Source of the DNA: Deltaproteobacteria bacterium
Lineage (GTDB): Bacteria > Myxococcota_C > UBA6777
Assembly (NCBI GenBank): GCA_002731275.1
Contig: PCBK01000131.1
Span: forward strand, 1-63,236
Direction of reading: 5' to 3'
Length of the DNA: 63,236 nt
Position 1 is the first letter of the stretch. Each line of letters opens with the position of its first letter. This document shows positions 34,638 to 43,447 of this stretch, one piece after another. A model generated the notes under the pieces. That model was not told the origin of the DNA and ran no database searches. It was given only the letters and a program-made list of their open reading frames with translations. A program made the translations under genes and the position numbers.

Positions 34638-36047
34638 TCACTTCTTGGTCTTGTTTTTCTCTGGTATGTTAGTGATATCGATCCCCACAGAGCGAGACAG
34701 TCGCGCAATGGAGAGGTTAAATTGATAAAGAGAGTCGAGATATCCAAAGCGCGCCTTGGCCACCGCCAAAAGGGCCTCTGTCACCTCCTTTAACTCTACC
34801 AACCCGGAAGAATAAGAAATCATCGTACGAGAAATCCATTGGTTTGCGGCTTTTCGCCCTTTTCTTTGGATACTCACGAGACTTTCAGCGGCTCTGAGTT
34901 CGCGATAGCGCCGCTCAATATCCATACGAATGCCGATCAAAGCCATCTTTCTCTGGCTCCTCAAGGACGCAAGCTCAGACGCAGCGCGCCGTGCCCTCGC
35001 CATCTGGATGGGGAAATCGAGAGAAAATCTCATCCCCAACCCAACACCACCATCAAAGTAATGAAAGTCATCGCGAACAAATGGGTTGAGCTGATCATCT
35101 GCGGCACTGCTGTAGCTAAATCGCGCGAACCCACCGAGAAAAAAGTCCGGCGCCCAAGCCCTCTGTTGCGCCATCGTCAAGTATTGCTTGGCTTTGACAA
35201 CACGCGCCAACAACAACACCTCTGGACGGTGTTTTTCTGCGAGCTTGTAGTACATGGCAAGCGACTTCATTTTCACTTCGGGCTCGTCAATCTCTTCGTC
35301 GACAAGTTTGAGCTTCTGTGAGAGAGGTAACCCTGTCAGCCTTGAGATACCTGAACGAGCGAGACGACGAGCAACTTCACCTTTGAGTTTGCGTGTCTTC
35401 AGCTCAGCCTCAATCACCGCGAGTTTCAGCTTTGCGGTCTTGTCTTTGCGCTTGAGCTTTTTGCGAGCATCTGCGAGATATCCCTCGGCCTCTTCGAGCA
35501 AAAGTAGACTGCTCTCGGCAAACTGTAACCCATAATACGCCTGCTTGAGCAACATGGTCAGCTTGTCTTTCTCCATCCTGACCTGCGCAAGACCGAGCTT
35601 GACGCCTTCTTTGGCTGCTTGTTGGATCAAAGAGAGTTTTCCAAATGTGTACAACGGCCAGATCAAGTTGAGATCAAACTTTGTCCACACGCCATATTTT
35701 GCGAAGTTAAGATAGGATTGAGGGATAGGTGTGCTGGAAGAGACGGCGTTTCCCCGAGCTTCTGGTGCAGGTGCAACGAGCGCAACCAATGTCCCTTGTA
35801 CACCCCACGCAAGCCAAAACGCCTCTTGTTGGCGGGCCTTCATAGCCTCTAGTTTGTGGAATGCTGATCGGATCATTGGACTTCTCTTCCATGCCAGTTG
35901 GAGCAATTGTTTCAATGTGTACTTTTTGACCTTCTGGCTCGATGTCGCCGACTTGTCACTGGCCTCTGCTCGCCCTACAGACGGAAACACAAACCACAAA
36001 GCACACAGAACAACCAAATATCTCGTACGTGAATAATGGGACAACAA
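34638..36047 (-). CDS. TolC-family outer membrane protein
   Basis: 469 residues: a signal peptide (about 8-28, ending SVGRAE), then the long alpha-helical and beta-strand pattern of OEP/TolC proteins with two OEP repeats (about 40-230 and 245-460), including YTLKQLLQLAWKRSP near the start and repeated coiled-coil segments of the periplasmic tunnel. Such proteins form trimeric outer membrane channels for efflux or secretion. The TTG at 36047 is chosen because AAAGGAG stands six bases before it and it gives a proper signal peptide; the frame is open further upstream without support. It precedes the mlaC-like gene in a probable operon. No pump genes are adjacent. Confidence 0.85.
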   Translation of the reverse strand: MLSHYSRTRYLVVLCALWFVFPSVGRAEASDKSATSSQKVKKYTLKQLLQLAWKRSPMIRSAFHKLEAMKARQQEAFWLAWGVQGTLVALVAPAPEARGNAVSSSTPIPQSYLNFAKYGVWTKFDLNLIWPLYTFGKLSLIQQAAKEGVKLGLAQVRMEKDKLTMLLKQAYYGLQFAESSLLLLEEAEGYLADARKKLKRKDKTAKLKLAVIEAELKTRKLKGEVARRLARSGISRLTGLPLSQKLKLVDEEIDEPEVKMKSLAMYYKLAEKHRPEVLLLARVVKAKQYLTMAQQRAWAPDFFLGGFARFSYSSAADDQLNPFVRDDFHYFDGGVGLGMRFSLDFPIQMARARRAASELASLRSQRKMALIGIRMDIERRYRELRAAESLVSIQRKGRKAANQWISRTMISYSSGLVELKEVTEALLAVAKARFGYLDSLYQFNLSIARLSRSVGIDITNIPEKNKTKK

Positions 36048-36461
36048 CTGCGTCTCCTTTACTCTACGACAGCCCACGCTGCCGAGAAATTCAAAAAGCA
36101 AATTTGATGCCAACCTAACCAGGCACTCCAGAAAAACAACATTTCCACTTAAGAATAAGGGACATAGAGGTGCACAAACGACACAACTTTGTACAAACAC
36201 CGTTCAGAATCCTGGATTGTTTTGTGAGGATAGGGATATAGAGGAGGAAATGACGCGCTCAGGAGACGATCACCTGGAATACGACTACTCCAATTATCCA
36301 TGGTGTGAGATAACACCACATCCCGAAGAAAAGGGCAACCTTTCATCCAAGACAACCTGTAAACAGCCAATCAGAAGGGAAAGACAAAAGGCATTCGACG
36401 GAAGTGGACAGAGAAGGAAGGGATCGTGGAATGGAGTGGGATTGTGGAAGAAAAAGAGGGA
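36048..36461. other. Intergenic region without a convincing gene
   Basis: This 414-bp gap separates two minus-strand genes, tolC-like and the annealing protein. An open frame from an ATG at 36250 follows GAGGAGG almost directly but soon runs antisense into the neighbouring gene with poor protein character, so it is not called. The AT-rich part at 36080-36200 probably holds the promoter of the tolC-like operon. No clear terminator is seen. Confidence 0.5.
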
Positions 36462-37751
36462 TCAGGCAGCTTTACCAGACAACATGACTTTGCGCTCGTT
36501 TTTGGCCTTACAGATGCGGTCGATCAACTCCGCAGAGAGAAGGTGCCGAACAGACTGGAAATCTTCCCACTCATCGCGAAGCACTTGGAGAGAGTCCGCG
36601 TCTTCCATTCGCTGAACACATTCATCAGTGAGGCGAATTTGTTCGAGACGAGAGGGTTTTGGGATCATCCTGCGTGGATCATTTGTTTTACGCGCACGAA
36701 GCGTTGTGTCAGCTTGTTGCTTCATCAAAGTGGGGACGTGATTCTCAATCGCCTCTTTGGTCTCGGCGCGCTCCGTGGCCTCTGCTTTTGTAGGCTCATC
36801 ATCGTGCGGTGTGTTGTCGTTGTCGGCCTGATCGTTTTGGGGGACAGGTGTGTTTTGTTTGTCAGAGAGATGTTGTTGTACTCTGTCTTTAAGCAGCTCC
36901 AACAAGAGCTGGGCTTGCATGTTCGACAGCTTGTCCCAAGAAGGCACACCGTATTGCTGCATGAGATCGTCAGCGAGCTCTTTTGCTGTCATGTCGAGCT
37001 TTTCAGCATATGCGAGCAACTCTTTTTGTTGTTCAGAGGTCGCCAGCTCGATCAAACTGTCCTCAACAGCCTTTTTGGGGGCTGGGACGACTTCGGCTTT
37101 GGGTTCGCTTTTCTCGACGGCCTTGGGCTTGGGTGCCTCTTGTGTTTGCTTGGGAGCGTCAGCAAGCGAGAGCTGCGCCGGCTCCTTCTTGTCGGCCCAT
37201 TGTCTGGGACGACGATTGGACGTGGAGTTGTTTTTTTGTTGGCGTTGTGTTTTTCGCCAACGCACTTCATCATCGAGCTCTTCGAGTGAGCAGAAGGGAA
37301 TCGCGAAGGCCGAACGCATCGCTCTTGCACGAGCGCGGGTGATCGCATGGCGAAACAGAGCGTGTCCAGTCAGGCTCGATGTCGATGGGTCAGCATCTCC
37401 ATAGTCCTCAAAGGGGTGGGAACAATTCTTTTTCCAGACGCGAGCTTTGATCACGAAGAAGTTATTGCTCCAGTCAGCCTGGACAACTTCGATCTCGCAC
37501 CCATCGTAATCAGGGTCACGAACAGCGAGCTTTTGCAACCCACTTGCGGTGACGTAGATGTTTCCTTTGAGGAGCATGACTTCGCGGGTGAGAGGATCAA
37601 GACCATACTGGAGCGCGACAGCTTTGAGGGTCTCGCGCTCTTTATCATTATATCTTGCATCCCACAGATCCGGACGAAGTTCAAAAGCGGAATGAGTGGT
37701 TTGAGAAGTAGACGAAGTGTTTGTTTTTTGTGGTGTATTGTGTTGGCTCAT
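36462..37751 (-). CDS. RecT/Bet-like single-strand annealing protein with long charged C-terminus
   Basis: 429 residues. Residues about 25-170 match the RecT/Bet-like pattern: LKAVALQYGLDPLTREV, a strand NIYVTASGLQKLA, VIKARVWKK, and the A-I-T-R-A-R-A-R-A-M-R helix followed by SLEEL. Such proteins anneal complementary single strands in phage-type recombination. The remaining 260 residues are hydrophilic, rich in Lys, Glu, Pro and Gln, with a second helical part (about 230-310). No phage exonuclease, SSB or structural genes surround it. The ATG at 37751 follows AAAGGAG. The upstream region has two TGTGACA repeats 10 bp apart. The family call is by pattern and moderately sure. Confidence 0.7.
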   Translation of the reverse strand: MSQHNTPQKTNTSSTSQTTHSAFELRPDLWDARYNDKERETLKAVALQYGLDPLTREVMLLKGNIYVTASGLQKLAVRDPDYDGCEIEVVQADWSNNFFVIKARVWKKNCSHPFEDYGDADPSTSSLTGHALFRHAITRARARAMRSAFAIPFCSLEELDDEVRWRKTQRQQKNNSTSNRRPRQWADKKEPAQLSLADAPKQTQEAPKPKAVEKSEPKAEVVPAPKKAVEDSLIELATSEQQKELLAYAEKLDMTAKELADDLMQQYGVPSWDKLSNMQAQLLLELLKDRVQQHLSDKQNTPVPQNDQADNDNTPHDDEPTKAEATERAETKEAIENHVPTLMKQQADTTLRARKTNDPRRMIPKPSRLEQIRLTDECVQRMEDADSLQVLRDEWEDFQSVRHLLSAELIDRICKAKNERKVMLSGKAA

Positions 37752-37811
37752 GGAATTCTCCTTTGGTTTGATTTCCATCTCCTTGACAATCACCAGCATA
37801 TCCCCTCTTGG

Positions 37812-37828
37812 TGTCACAACCTGTCACA
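37812..37828 (-). promoter_or_regulatory. Direct repeat TGTGACA x2 at 10-bp spacing, candidate operator
   Basis: On the minus strand, TGTGACA occurs at 37828-37822 and again at 37818-37812, exactly one helical turn apart, about 60 bp upstream of the annealing-protein start at 37751. Such phased direct repeats are typical of binding sites for a regulator that stacks on one face of the DNA. Confidence 0.4.
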
Positions 37829-37852
37829 TGAGTACAAAAAAGCACTGCATAC

Positions 37853-37876
37853 AAAAAAAGGAGGTTAAACCTCCTT
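37853..37876 (-). terminator. Rho-independent terminator after the lipoprotein gene
   Basis: AAGGAGGTT (37858-37866) and AACCTCCTT (37868-37876) form a perfect 9-bp-arm palindrome. Read on the minus strand, it is followed by a run of T (A tract at 37853-37859 on plus). It lies 24 bp beyond the stop of the minus-strand lipoprotein gene. Confidence 0.8.
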
Positions 37877-37899
37877 ACAGACAAGCGCGAAATGTGGCC

Positions 37900-38436
37900 T
37901 CAGATGCCACGTCGAATCAACCAGCCTCTTCCTGAATACTCCAGGACAAGAACAGTCCTCAAAGGACCTGTATCAAACCCTGGGTGATATTTTCCACGAG
38001 GATACCGATAGGTATACCAAGTGCGAAGATAGACCTTCGCTTCACCAGGGCGTGGATAGTCGATCTTGTCGACCGAAAAGTTAAATCGATAGACTTTGAT
38101 CTTGCGAAATGTTGCGGATTTGAGACTGCGTTGCAGTTCGCTGTACCCGTAGTCATCGCCAGGGTCAGCGGTCCCACGCGTCTCATGGAAGCGGGGAGAA
38201 ACGAGCGACAACAATCGATCCCATTGTCCTTTGGTCGTGTATTGGCGGTACTTTTGAATAAACGCATACACATCTTTGTTGCGCTTTGTGGCTTTCACCT
38301 TTGTGCCCTTGATCATACCAGGACCACAGCCAGTCGCCATGATCAACACAACAAGCGCTCCCAACATCCCAAACAGCGATCGCACACGCCCAATCAAGGA
38401 CCCCTTTTTGTCGTCCTCATGGTATGTGTTGTACAT
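37900..38436 (-). CDS. Hypothetical lipoprotein
   Basis: 178 residues. A hydrophobic segment (about 20-36) ends in IMATGC, a lipobox, after a rather long, charged N-terminus. The mature part begins with a helical stretch (VYAFIQKYRQYTTKGQWDRLLSLVSPRF) and continues with beta-strands (KVYRFNFSVDKIDYP, AKVYLRTWYTYRYP, VLVLEYSGRGWLI), which suggests an NTF2-like fold. Function unknown. AGAGGTG lies upstream of the ATG at 38436; a GTG three codons earlier is possible. A strong terminator follows. Confidence 0.75.
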   Translation of the reverse strand: MYNTYHEDDKKGSLIGRVRSLFGMLGALVVLIMATGCGPGMIKGTKVKATKRNKDVYAFIQKYRQYTTKGQWDRLLSLVSPRFHETRGTADPGDDYGYSELQRSLKSATFRKIKVYRFNFSVDKIDYPRPGEAKVYLRTWYTYRYPRGKYHPGFDTGPLRTVLVLEYSGRGWLIRRGI

Positions 38437-38521
38437 ATTCTTCACCTCTTCTATCTACCATTCTATATCCATGGGCACTTTTTTGAGTGCACACAAGTAC
38501 CACTCCATCCATACAAACACA

Positions 38522-38546
38522 ACCCCCTTTCTCTTCGAAAGGAGGT
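38522..38546 (-). terminator. Hairpin after the DUF429 gene
   Basis: ACCCCCTTTC (38522-38531) and GAAAGGAGGT (38537-38546) form a 10-bp stem with one wobble pair and a 5-base loop, just past the stop of the minus-strand DUF429 gene at 38558. No strong T tract follows. A second weak hairpin (GCACT and AGTGC, with T-rich loop) lies near 38471-38486. Confidence 0.45.
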
Positions 38547-38557
38547 CTATGATGGAC

Positions 38558-39496
38558 TCATTCGCTTTTGTCACATTTCTCTTTTGCATGATCCATACCG
38601 GGCATGTCCATTTTTTGCGCGTTTTTGTTTTCATTCGCCTTTTCCAAGTTATCTCCCACACAACCCCCAACCAGATCAGGCAAAAATGACCATTGCTTCT
38701 TTGACAAAAATTGCACCATCGCCTCCTTCTCGCCACAAACCTTCCCCCAAAACCCCTTTTCTTTCAGAAACTTATTCTCCGAAGACAAAAGCATGTCAGG
38801 TGTGTATGACCTGTCATGGAAGGTGTGCCAACTTGTCAACGCAACAAACAAAGCATCGAACGCATCCTCGTTCTCACAAAGCTCAGCACGAAAAACCGAT
38901 GTCAGCTCCAACACCCCCTCCTCACATACATGCTCTAGCAACATCCTTCTGTTATGTTCGGAAGCCCGGTAGTGGTAGATCCTCTCAGCGGCCAACTGGA
39001 AATATTGCGCATAGAGCTGAATCGCACCGCTCCCGTACACTTCGATGATCCGCTGAAGCGGCACACCTGCCGCGACGAGCTGTCTCGTGATCCGTAACCA
39101 CCTCATCGTCAAAGGTGTGATATCGACAGGCCCACCGTTGCTTAGTGGTGGCTTAGGAGCGACGAAGGGGAGACTTCTCCTCAACACAAGATCACTGATC
39201 CGATAGTGATATGCCATCTCTGGAGCAAACCCCAACAGCTCAGTCCATCGGCCAAAGGGACACGGGCACGGAAAATGTGTACACAACACACACGGCGGAA
39301 GGCTCAGGGGCGCATCCACACCACAGATCACAAATGGACATGTCTTCAACAAAGACACTAACTCCCGATCATCCCGCAAGGAAAACAAGGACAAGAGCCG
39401 CAAAGAGGTCCCTGTTTCACCTAACACAGCGACCATTGTCTTGCCTTTTTCCGCGAGCCGTACGCTACTTAAATCAATCCCTAGAATCATCTTCAT
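38558..39496 (-). CDS. DUF429 domain protein
   Basis: 312 residues from the ATG at 39496 (GGAG upstream). The N-terminus MILGIDLSS and the later VICGVDAPLSLP fit DUF429, a predicted RNase H-like/nuclease-fold family; further matches are a PFGRWTELLG Cys/Arg region, MRWLRITRQLVAAGVP and RIIEVYGSGAIQ. Residues after about 260 are charged and probably disordered. Function is not established for the family. Longer in-frame starts exist up to 39643. It diverges from the MBL hydrolase gene. Confidence 0.75.
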   Translation of the reverse strand: MKMILGIDLSSVRLAEKGKTMVAVLGETGTSLRLLSLFSLRDDRELVSLLKTCPFVICGVDAPLSLPPCVLCTHFPCPCPFGRWTELLGFAPEMAYHYRISDLVLRRSLPFVAPKPPLSNGGPVDITPLTMRWLRITRQLVAAGVPLQRIIEVYGSGAIQLYAQYFQLAAERIYHYRASEHNRRMLLEHVCEEGVLELTSVFRAELCENEDAFDALFVALTSWHTFHDRSYTPDMLLSSENKFLKEKGFWGKVCGEKEAMVQFLSKKQWSFLPDLVGGCVGDNLEKANENKNAQKMDMPGMDHAKEKCDKSE

Positions 39497-39666
39497 CGAT
39501 CCCCACTCCCTCAGACCGCCAAACAAAAAAGAATACGGCCTCATCCCCAAAACATCATCTACAACAAAGCTAAAGCTGAACACGATCAGACAAAAATCAA
39601 GTCCAGCCTGAGTAAATTGGTGTATACCATCCAAACACAACACCAGATGTCCAAAGGAACAGAGAC

Positions 39667-40509
39667 ATGCAAATCACAGTTTTAGGTTCAGGCTCTATCA
39701 TCCCAGTCCCCGAACGACATCCTTCGGGGTATCTCCTCTCCACACAAACATCCCGTGTGATCTTCGACCTCGGTCCCGGAAACCTTCGTCGTCTCGCACA
39801 AGCAGGTGTTGGACCACAAGACATCGATCACATCTTTCTGTCTCACTATCATCTCGATCACATCGGTGACATTCAACATCTGCTCTTTGGGTTACGGGTT
39901 CCAGGCTATCACAGAGAGCGCCCCCTCTTCCTTTACGGTCCTCCCGGATTACACGATTTGTACAAGGGTATGCAGCAACTTTGGGGAAAATGGGTGCAAG
40001 CTGAGCACTTTGCGCTGCAACTCTTTGAGTTCTCACCTGGCACAGAGATCAACATCGACACCTTGACGATCACCCCCTTCAAAGCCGCACATGGTGGAGA
40101 CTCGACGGCTGCCGTCTCATACAGGGTGCGCGATGAACAAACAGGCGCTGTGTTTGCCTACTCAGGTGACACAGATTACTCCGAAGAGATCATCGCCTGT
40201 TGTGACCAAGCCGATCTCGCAATCCTGGAATGCTCAACACCAGATAGCCACAAATCAAAAGGACACCTTTCCCCCTCGTGGTGCGGCAAGATCGCAAAAG
40301 AAGCAGGCATCAAACAAACAGCGCTCACTCATTTTTACCCTGAATGCTTTCAACCCTCAGCCGATCAGCAAGGCGACGATATACCAGAAGGGCTCACACC
40401 CACGGACTCGATTATCTGGCGATTTGAACAACAAGCAAAAAGACGCCCTCTCCTCTGCCGGGATCTCCAATCATTCACCATCCACCCCTCCAAAGACACA
40501 ACGTCTTAA
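39667..40509 (+). CDS. RNase Z-like MBL-fold hydrolase
   Basis: 280 residues with the metallo-beta-lactamase layout of the RNase Z/ElaC branch: VLGSGSIIPVPERHPSGYLL, IFDLGPGNLRRL, the metal motif SHYHLDHIGD, a middle AAHGG His, the YSGDTDYSEE Asp and a late TALTHFYPE His. It could process tRNA 3' ends or hydrolyse another phosphodiester. It lacks the long exosite arm of true RNase Z, so the tRNA role is uncertain. AAAGGA precedes the ATG. It is cytoplasmic. Confidence 0.9.
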   Translation: MQITVLGSGSIIPVPERHPSGYLLSTQTSRVIFDLGPGNLRRLAQAGVGPQDIDHIFLSHYHLDHIGDIQHLLFGLRVPGYHRERPLFLYGPPGLHDLYKGMQQLWGKWVQAEHFALQLFEFSPGTEINIDTLTITPFKAAHGGDSTAAVSYRVRDEQTGAVFAYSGDTDYSEEIIACCDQADLAILECSTPDSHKSKGHLSPSWCGKIAKEAGIKQTALTHFYPECFQPSADQQGDDIPEGLTPTDSIIWRFEQQAKRRPLLCRDLQSFTIHPSKDTTS

Positions 40510-40570
40510 AAACAACCTCAATCGACAGACAACTCGTACACAGCGACCTTGTACTCGATCACCTCTCGTG

Positions 40571-40744
40571 TCAGAGAAGCTGCCGTCTCTTGGCCAAAGT
40601 AAAATCCGAACCTTTGGGTAGGTGCTCTTGAAGATAAGAAGTCACGACACCATCTCGATCCATACAGCGTCGTTCAATTTCGAACATTTCGGGCTGCTTT
40701 CCGCCATAGAAGGGAATGGGACTTGGTGAGCCTGTCGAATCCAT
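40571..40744 (-). CDS. Small unrecognised protein, 57 residues
   Basis: From the ATG at 40744, which is preceded by an excellent AGGAG six bases upstream, a 57-residue protein is encoded: Pro/Gly-rich start (STGSPSPIPFYGG), then FEIERRCMDRDG, VTSYLQEHLPKGSDF and a basic end. The single Cys and the regular codon pattern look genuine. I do not recognise it. It diverges from the uracil-DNA glycosylase gene (start 40912). Confidence 0.6.
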   Translation of the reverse strand: MDSTGSPSPIPFYGGKQPEMFEIERRCMDRDGVVTSYLQEHLPKGSDFTLAKRRQLL

Positions 40745-40911
40745 GGGAGTCTCCTGTTGCGTTTGTAAATAAGAACAATTTCCCCAACAGAGACGTCCTT
40801 TCAAAGGAAAAGTTCGCCAGAGGATGCTTGTCTTCACATATCAGGGAATGGTAAGAAACCTTCTGGTGTTTGGAGTCAGTACAAGAGAAAACGCACACAA
40901 AAGAGGTCTGG

Positions 40912-41949
40912 ATGTTGACGGAACAGAGCGATATTCGACAACAATTGAATCAACTCATCGGTGATGTCAAACAGCGGTTGTTGTGGCAAAAGTCCCAAGG
41001 CTGGGATGGTGTGCCGTTCGATCCATCAAGAGGACGCTATTTCCTACGCACAGAACAATCGCACAACCAAGAAGCCCGGCAAAAAAGCCCCTCATCCCAC
41101 CACGCCGAGCCAACGCCTGCACCCATATCACGGAAGGAAGGGCTTCAACAGTTGCGCTCCGCGATGCAGATCTTCGATGGTTCACCACCGAAGGCGACGC
41201 CTCCACCTCAGTCAGCTCCAACACAGGCACCTCCGGGGACACAGCCACAAGCACCGACCACACCGCCTCCTGCTTCGGAAGCCCCAGCCCCCCAGCCGAT
41301 CAAAGTCGACTCATCGGGGCCCTTGGGTTGGCGTAAAATCGATGTACGTCCATCCCTGACCGAAAAAGCGCTGCTCGACGCAGAGACTTCATTAAAACAA
41401 GTGCGCGAAGAAATGGGCGACTGCCAACGCTGTCAGCTCAGCAAACAGCGTCAACACCTCGTCTTCGGCGCAGGCAAAGCCCGCACACGCCTCATGCTTG
41501 TTGGAGAAGCTCCCGAAGCCAAAGCCGACGAAACAGGCTCTATGTTCGTCGGAAAAGAAGATCTCCTGATCGAAAACATGTTGCGTGCAATTGGCGTGCA
41601 AAAAGAGGACGTCTACGTCACACATATCGTCAAATGTCGACCGCCACAGAATCGACACCCTTTACCCGGCGATGTCAATTGCTGTGTGCCTTTCTTATGG
41701 AAACAAATCGACGCTGTACAGCCTGAGATCATCTTGACGATGGGAACAGCTGCTTCACAGACAGTTCTTGGGAGCAACAAGCCTTTTGGTCGGCTCCGCA
41801 GCAAGTGGGTACAGGTGAAACATATTTGGGTGTTGCCGATCTTCCACCCTGCCTATCTCTTGCGTAACCCCAAAGAAAAAGCCAAAGCGTGGAGCGACTT
41901 ACAGATGGTCATGCATCGTCTCAGCTCCTCTGATGAGGCAAAGGAGTGA
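40912..41949 (+). CDS. Family-4/5-type uracil-DNA glycosylase-like protein with long N-terminal extension
   Basis: 345 residues. The first about 165 are Pro/Gln/Ala-rich and probably disordered. The C-terminal domain follows [4Fe-4S] uracil-DNA glycosylases: CQRCQLSKQRQHLVFGAG with two cluster Cys, LMLVGEAPEAKADETGSMFVGK, YVTHIVKCRPPQNRHP with a further Cys and CC soon after, and FHPAYLLRNP. The usual GEAPGxxED motif is altered (PEAKAD) and TNIVKCRPP reads THIVKCRPP, so activity or specificity may differ. AGAGG is upstream of the ATG at 40912. The nfeD-like gene begins 2 bp after the stop. Confidence 0.82.
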   Translation: MLTEQSDIRQQLNQLIGDVKQRLLWQKSQGWDGVPFDPSRGRYFLRTEQSHNQEARQKSPSSHHAEPTPAPISRKEGLQQLRSAMQIFDGSPPKATPPPQSAPTQAPPGTQPQAPTTPPPASEAPAPQPIKVDSSGPLGWRKIDVRPSLTEKALLDAETSLKQVREEMGDCQRCQLSKQRQHLVFGAGKARTRLMLVGEAPEAKADETGSMFVGKEDLLIENMLRAIGVQKEDVYVTHIVKCRPPQNRHPLPGDVNCCVPFLWKQIDAVQPEIILTMGTAASQTVLGSNKPFGRLRSKWVQVKHIWVLPIFHPAYLLRNPKEKAKAWSDLQMVMHRLSSSDEAKE

Positions 41950-41951
41950 TC

Positions 41952-43331
41952 ATGTTCTTGCAACGATACAAGACACAAAGCCTCGTATGGATGCGACGAA
42001 TGTTCGCATATTTTATGATCCTGAGCGGAGTACAATTGCTGATGGGAGCGGCACCATCCACCCCCAGCTCACTCCCCCCCTCGACGAAGGCACGTGTTGG
42101 GTATGTCCTCACCCTCAACGACGGCATCATCAACAACGCTGCAGCCGACTACCTGAAGAAAGGTATCGCATACGCAGAAGAACGCAAAGCCGATCTCGTG
42201 ATCCTCGAATTGGACACCCCTGGTGGCGCACTCAACGCGACACGTAGCATGGTCAAGTCCATTTTGAATGCGCGCGTCCCTGTCGTTGTCTTTGTCACAC
42301 CTTCAGGCTCACGCGCCGGCAGCGCTGGCGTCTTTATCACCCTCGCAGGGCATATCGCGGCGATGAGTCCAGGCACAAATATCGGCGCAGCCCACCCTGT
42401 CGTTGGCGGCGGAAAAGATCCCGAGAAGCTGGGAAAACACATCGCCAAAAAAATAGAGAACGACACTGTCGCCTTTATCGAAGCCATCGCAAAACAGCGC
42501 AAACGAAACATCAAGTGGGCCCGCAACGCCGTTCTCAAAAGTGTCTCCGTGACGTCAGATGAAGCCCTCAAACTCAAAGTCATCGACATCATCGCCAACA
42601 ACAAGATGGATCTGCTCAATAAACTCGATGGTAGAACAGTTCGTTGTGACAACAAGGACATGAAGCTCCACACCAAGGGGATGCGTCTCGCACCTATCAA
42701 GATGAACATGAAACAGAAGATCATCGATTTTCTGGCGCACCCATCGGTCTTTTACTACCTGTTGATGTTTGGTGTCCTTGGGATCACGTTGGAGCTGTAT
42801 CACCCAGGCTCTTTCTTTCCAGGTGTTGTCGGTGTCGTGTGCTTGTTCTTGTGCTTTTTGGCGATGCAAGTGATCCCCATCAACTACGGTGGGCTTGCGA
42901 TGATCTTGCTCGGCGCGGTTTTGTTCTTCGCTGAGTTGATGACACCGACCTTTGGTGTATTATTCGTTGGAGGACTGATCAGCCTGACTGTTGGCTCACT
43001 GTTTTTGATCGACTCAAGTGATCCTTCAATGCAATTGTCTCTGGGCACAATACTGCCCGTGATCATAGGCATCGGCACATTGATGGGGATCGCGTTGTTC
43101 GCGGCCTTACGTGCGCTGGCCAAACCAAAAGTCTCAGGGCAAGAAGCCATGATCGGAAAAGTTGCGACGGTCAATATGCCCCTCGCTCCCCTCGGAAATG
43201 TCCGTTTACTTGGCGAACAATGGAATGCTGAGAGTGTCGATGGAGCAGAGATCCAAAAAGGTCAACAAGTCAAAATCGTACGCATCGAAGGCCTGAAACT
43301 CTTTGTCGAACCAACCACACCGAAGCAATAA
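41952..43331 (+). CDS. NfeD family membrane serine protease (ClpP-like plus NfeD domains)
   Basis: 459 residues: signal or anchor helix (about 12-28), a ClpP/SppA-like protease domain (about 40-230) with [10 protein letters not shown], the nucleophile in SGSRAGSAG, and a catalytic Lys expected near AVLKSVSV, then several membrane helices (about 250-390) and a C-terminal OB-type NfeD domain ([13 protein letters not shown]...). Such proteins partner with slipin/stomatin-type proteins and cleave them or control their membrane assembly; the slipin gene follows directly. AAGGAG overlaps the stop of the glycosylase gene, so translation is coupled. Confidence 0.92.
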   Translation: MFLQRYKTQSLVWMRRMFAYFMILSGVQLLMGAAPSTPSSLPPSTKARVGYVLTLNDGIINNAAADYLKKGIAYAEERKADLVILELDTPGGALNATRSMVKSILNARVPVVVFVTPSGSRAGSAGVFITLAGHIAAMSPGTNIGAAHPVVGGGKDPEKLGKHIAKKIENDTVAFIEAIAKQRKRNIKWARNAVLKSVSVTSDEALKLKVIDIIANNKMDLLNKLDGRTVRCDNKDMKLHTKGMRLAPIKMNMKQKIIDFLAHPSVFYYLLMFGVLGITLELYHPGSFFPGVVGVVCLFLCFLAMQVIPINYGGLAMILLGAVLFFAELMTPTFGVLFVGGLISLTVGSLFLIDSSDPSMQLSLGTILPVIIGIGTLMGIALFAALRALAKPKVSGQEAMIGKVATVNMPLAPLGNVRLLGEQWNAESVDGAEIQKGQQVKIVRIEGLKLFVEPTTPKQ

Positions 43332-43447
43332 CCCACACAATCTTTTGCCCCGAAGGGACGACACTGCCGCTTCTCTTTCTTGCCGCTGTGTCATCCCTCG
43401 CTCACCCCTACATGCATCGAACATGTAGCCCAAAGGAGAGAAACCAC

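Noticed and set aside
36250-36615. ORF with GAGGAGG directly before its ATG
   Set aside because: The ribosome site is too close to the start, the frame runs antisense through the 3' end of the annealing-protein gene, and the later residues look like shadow translation.
36462-37751. Prophage
   Set aside because: One annealing-protein gene is the only phage-like gene; no integrase, capsid, terminase or lysis genes are near.
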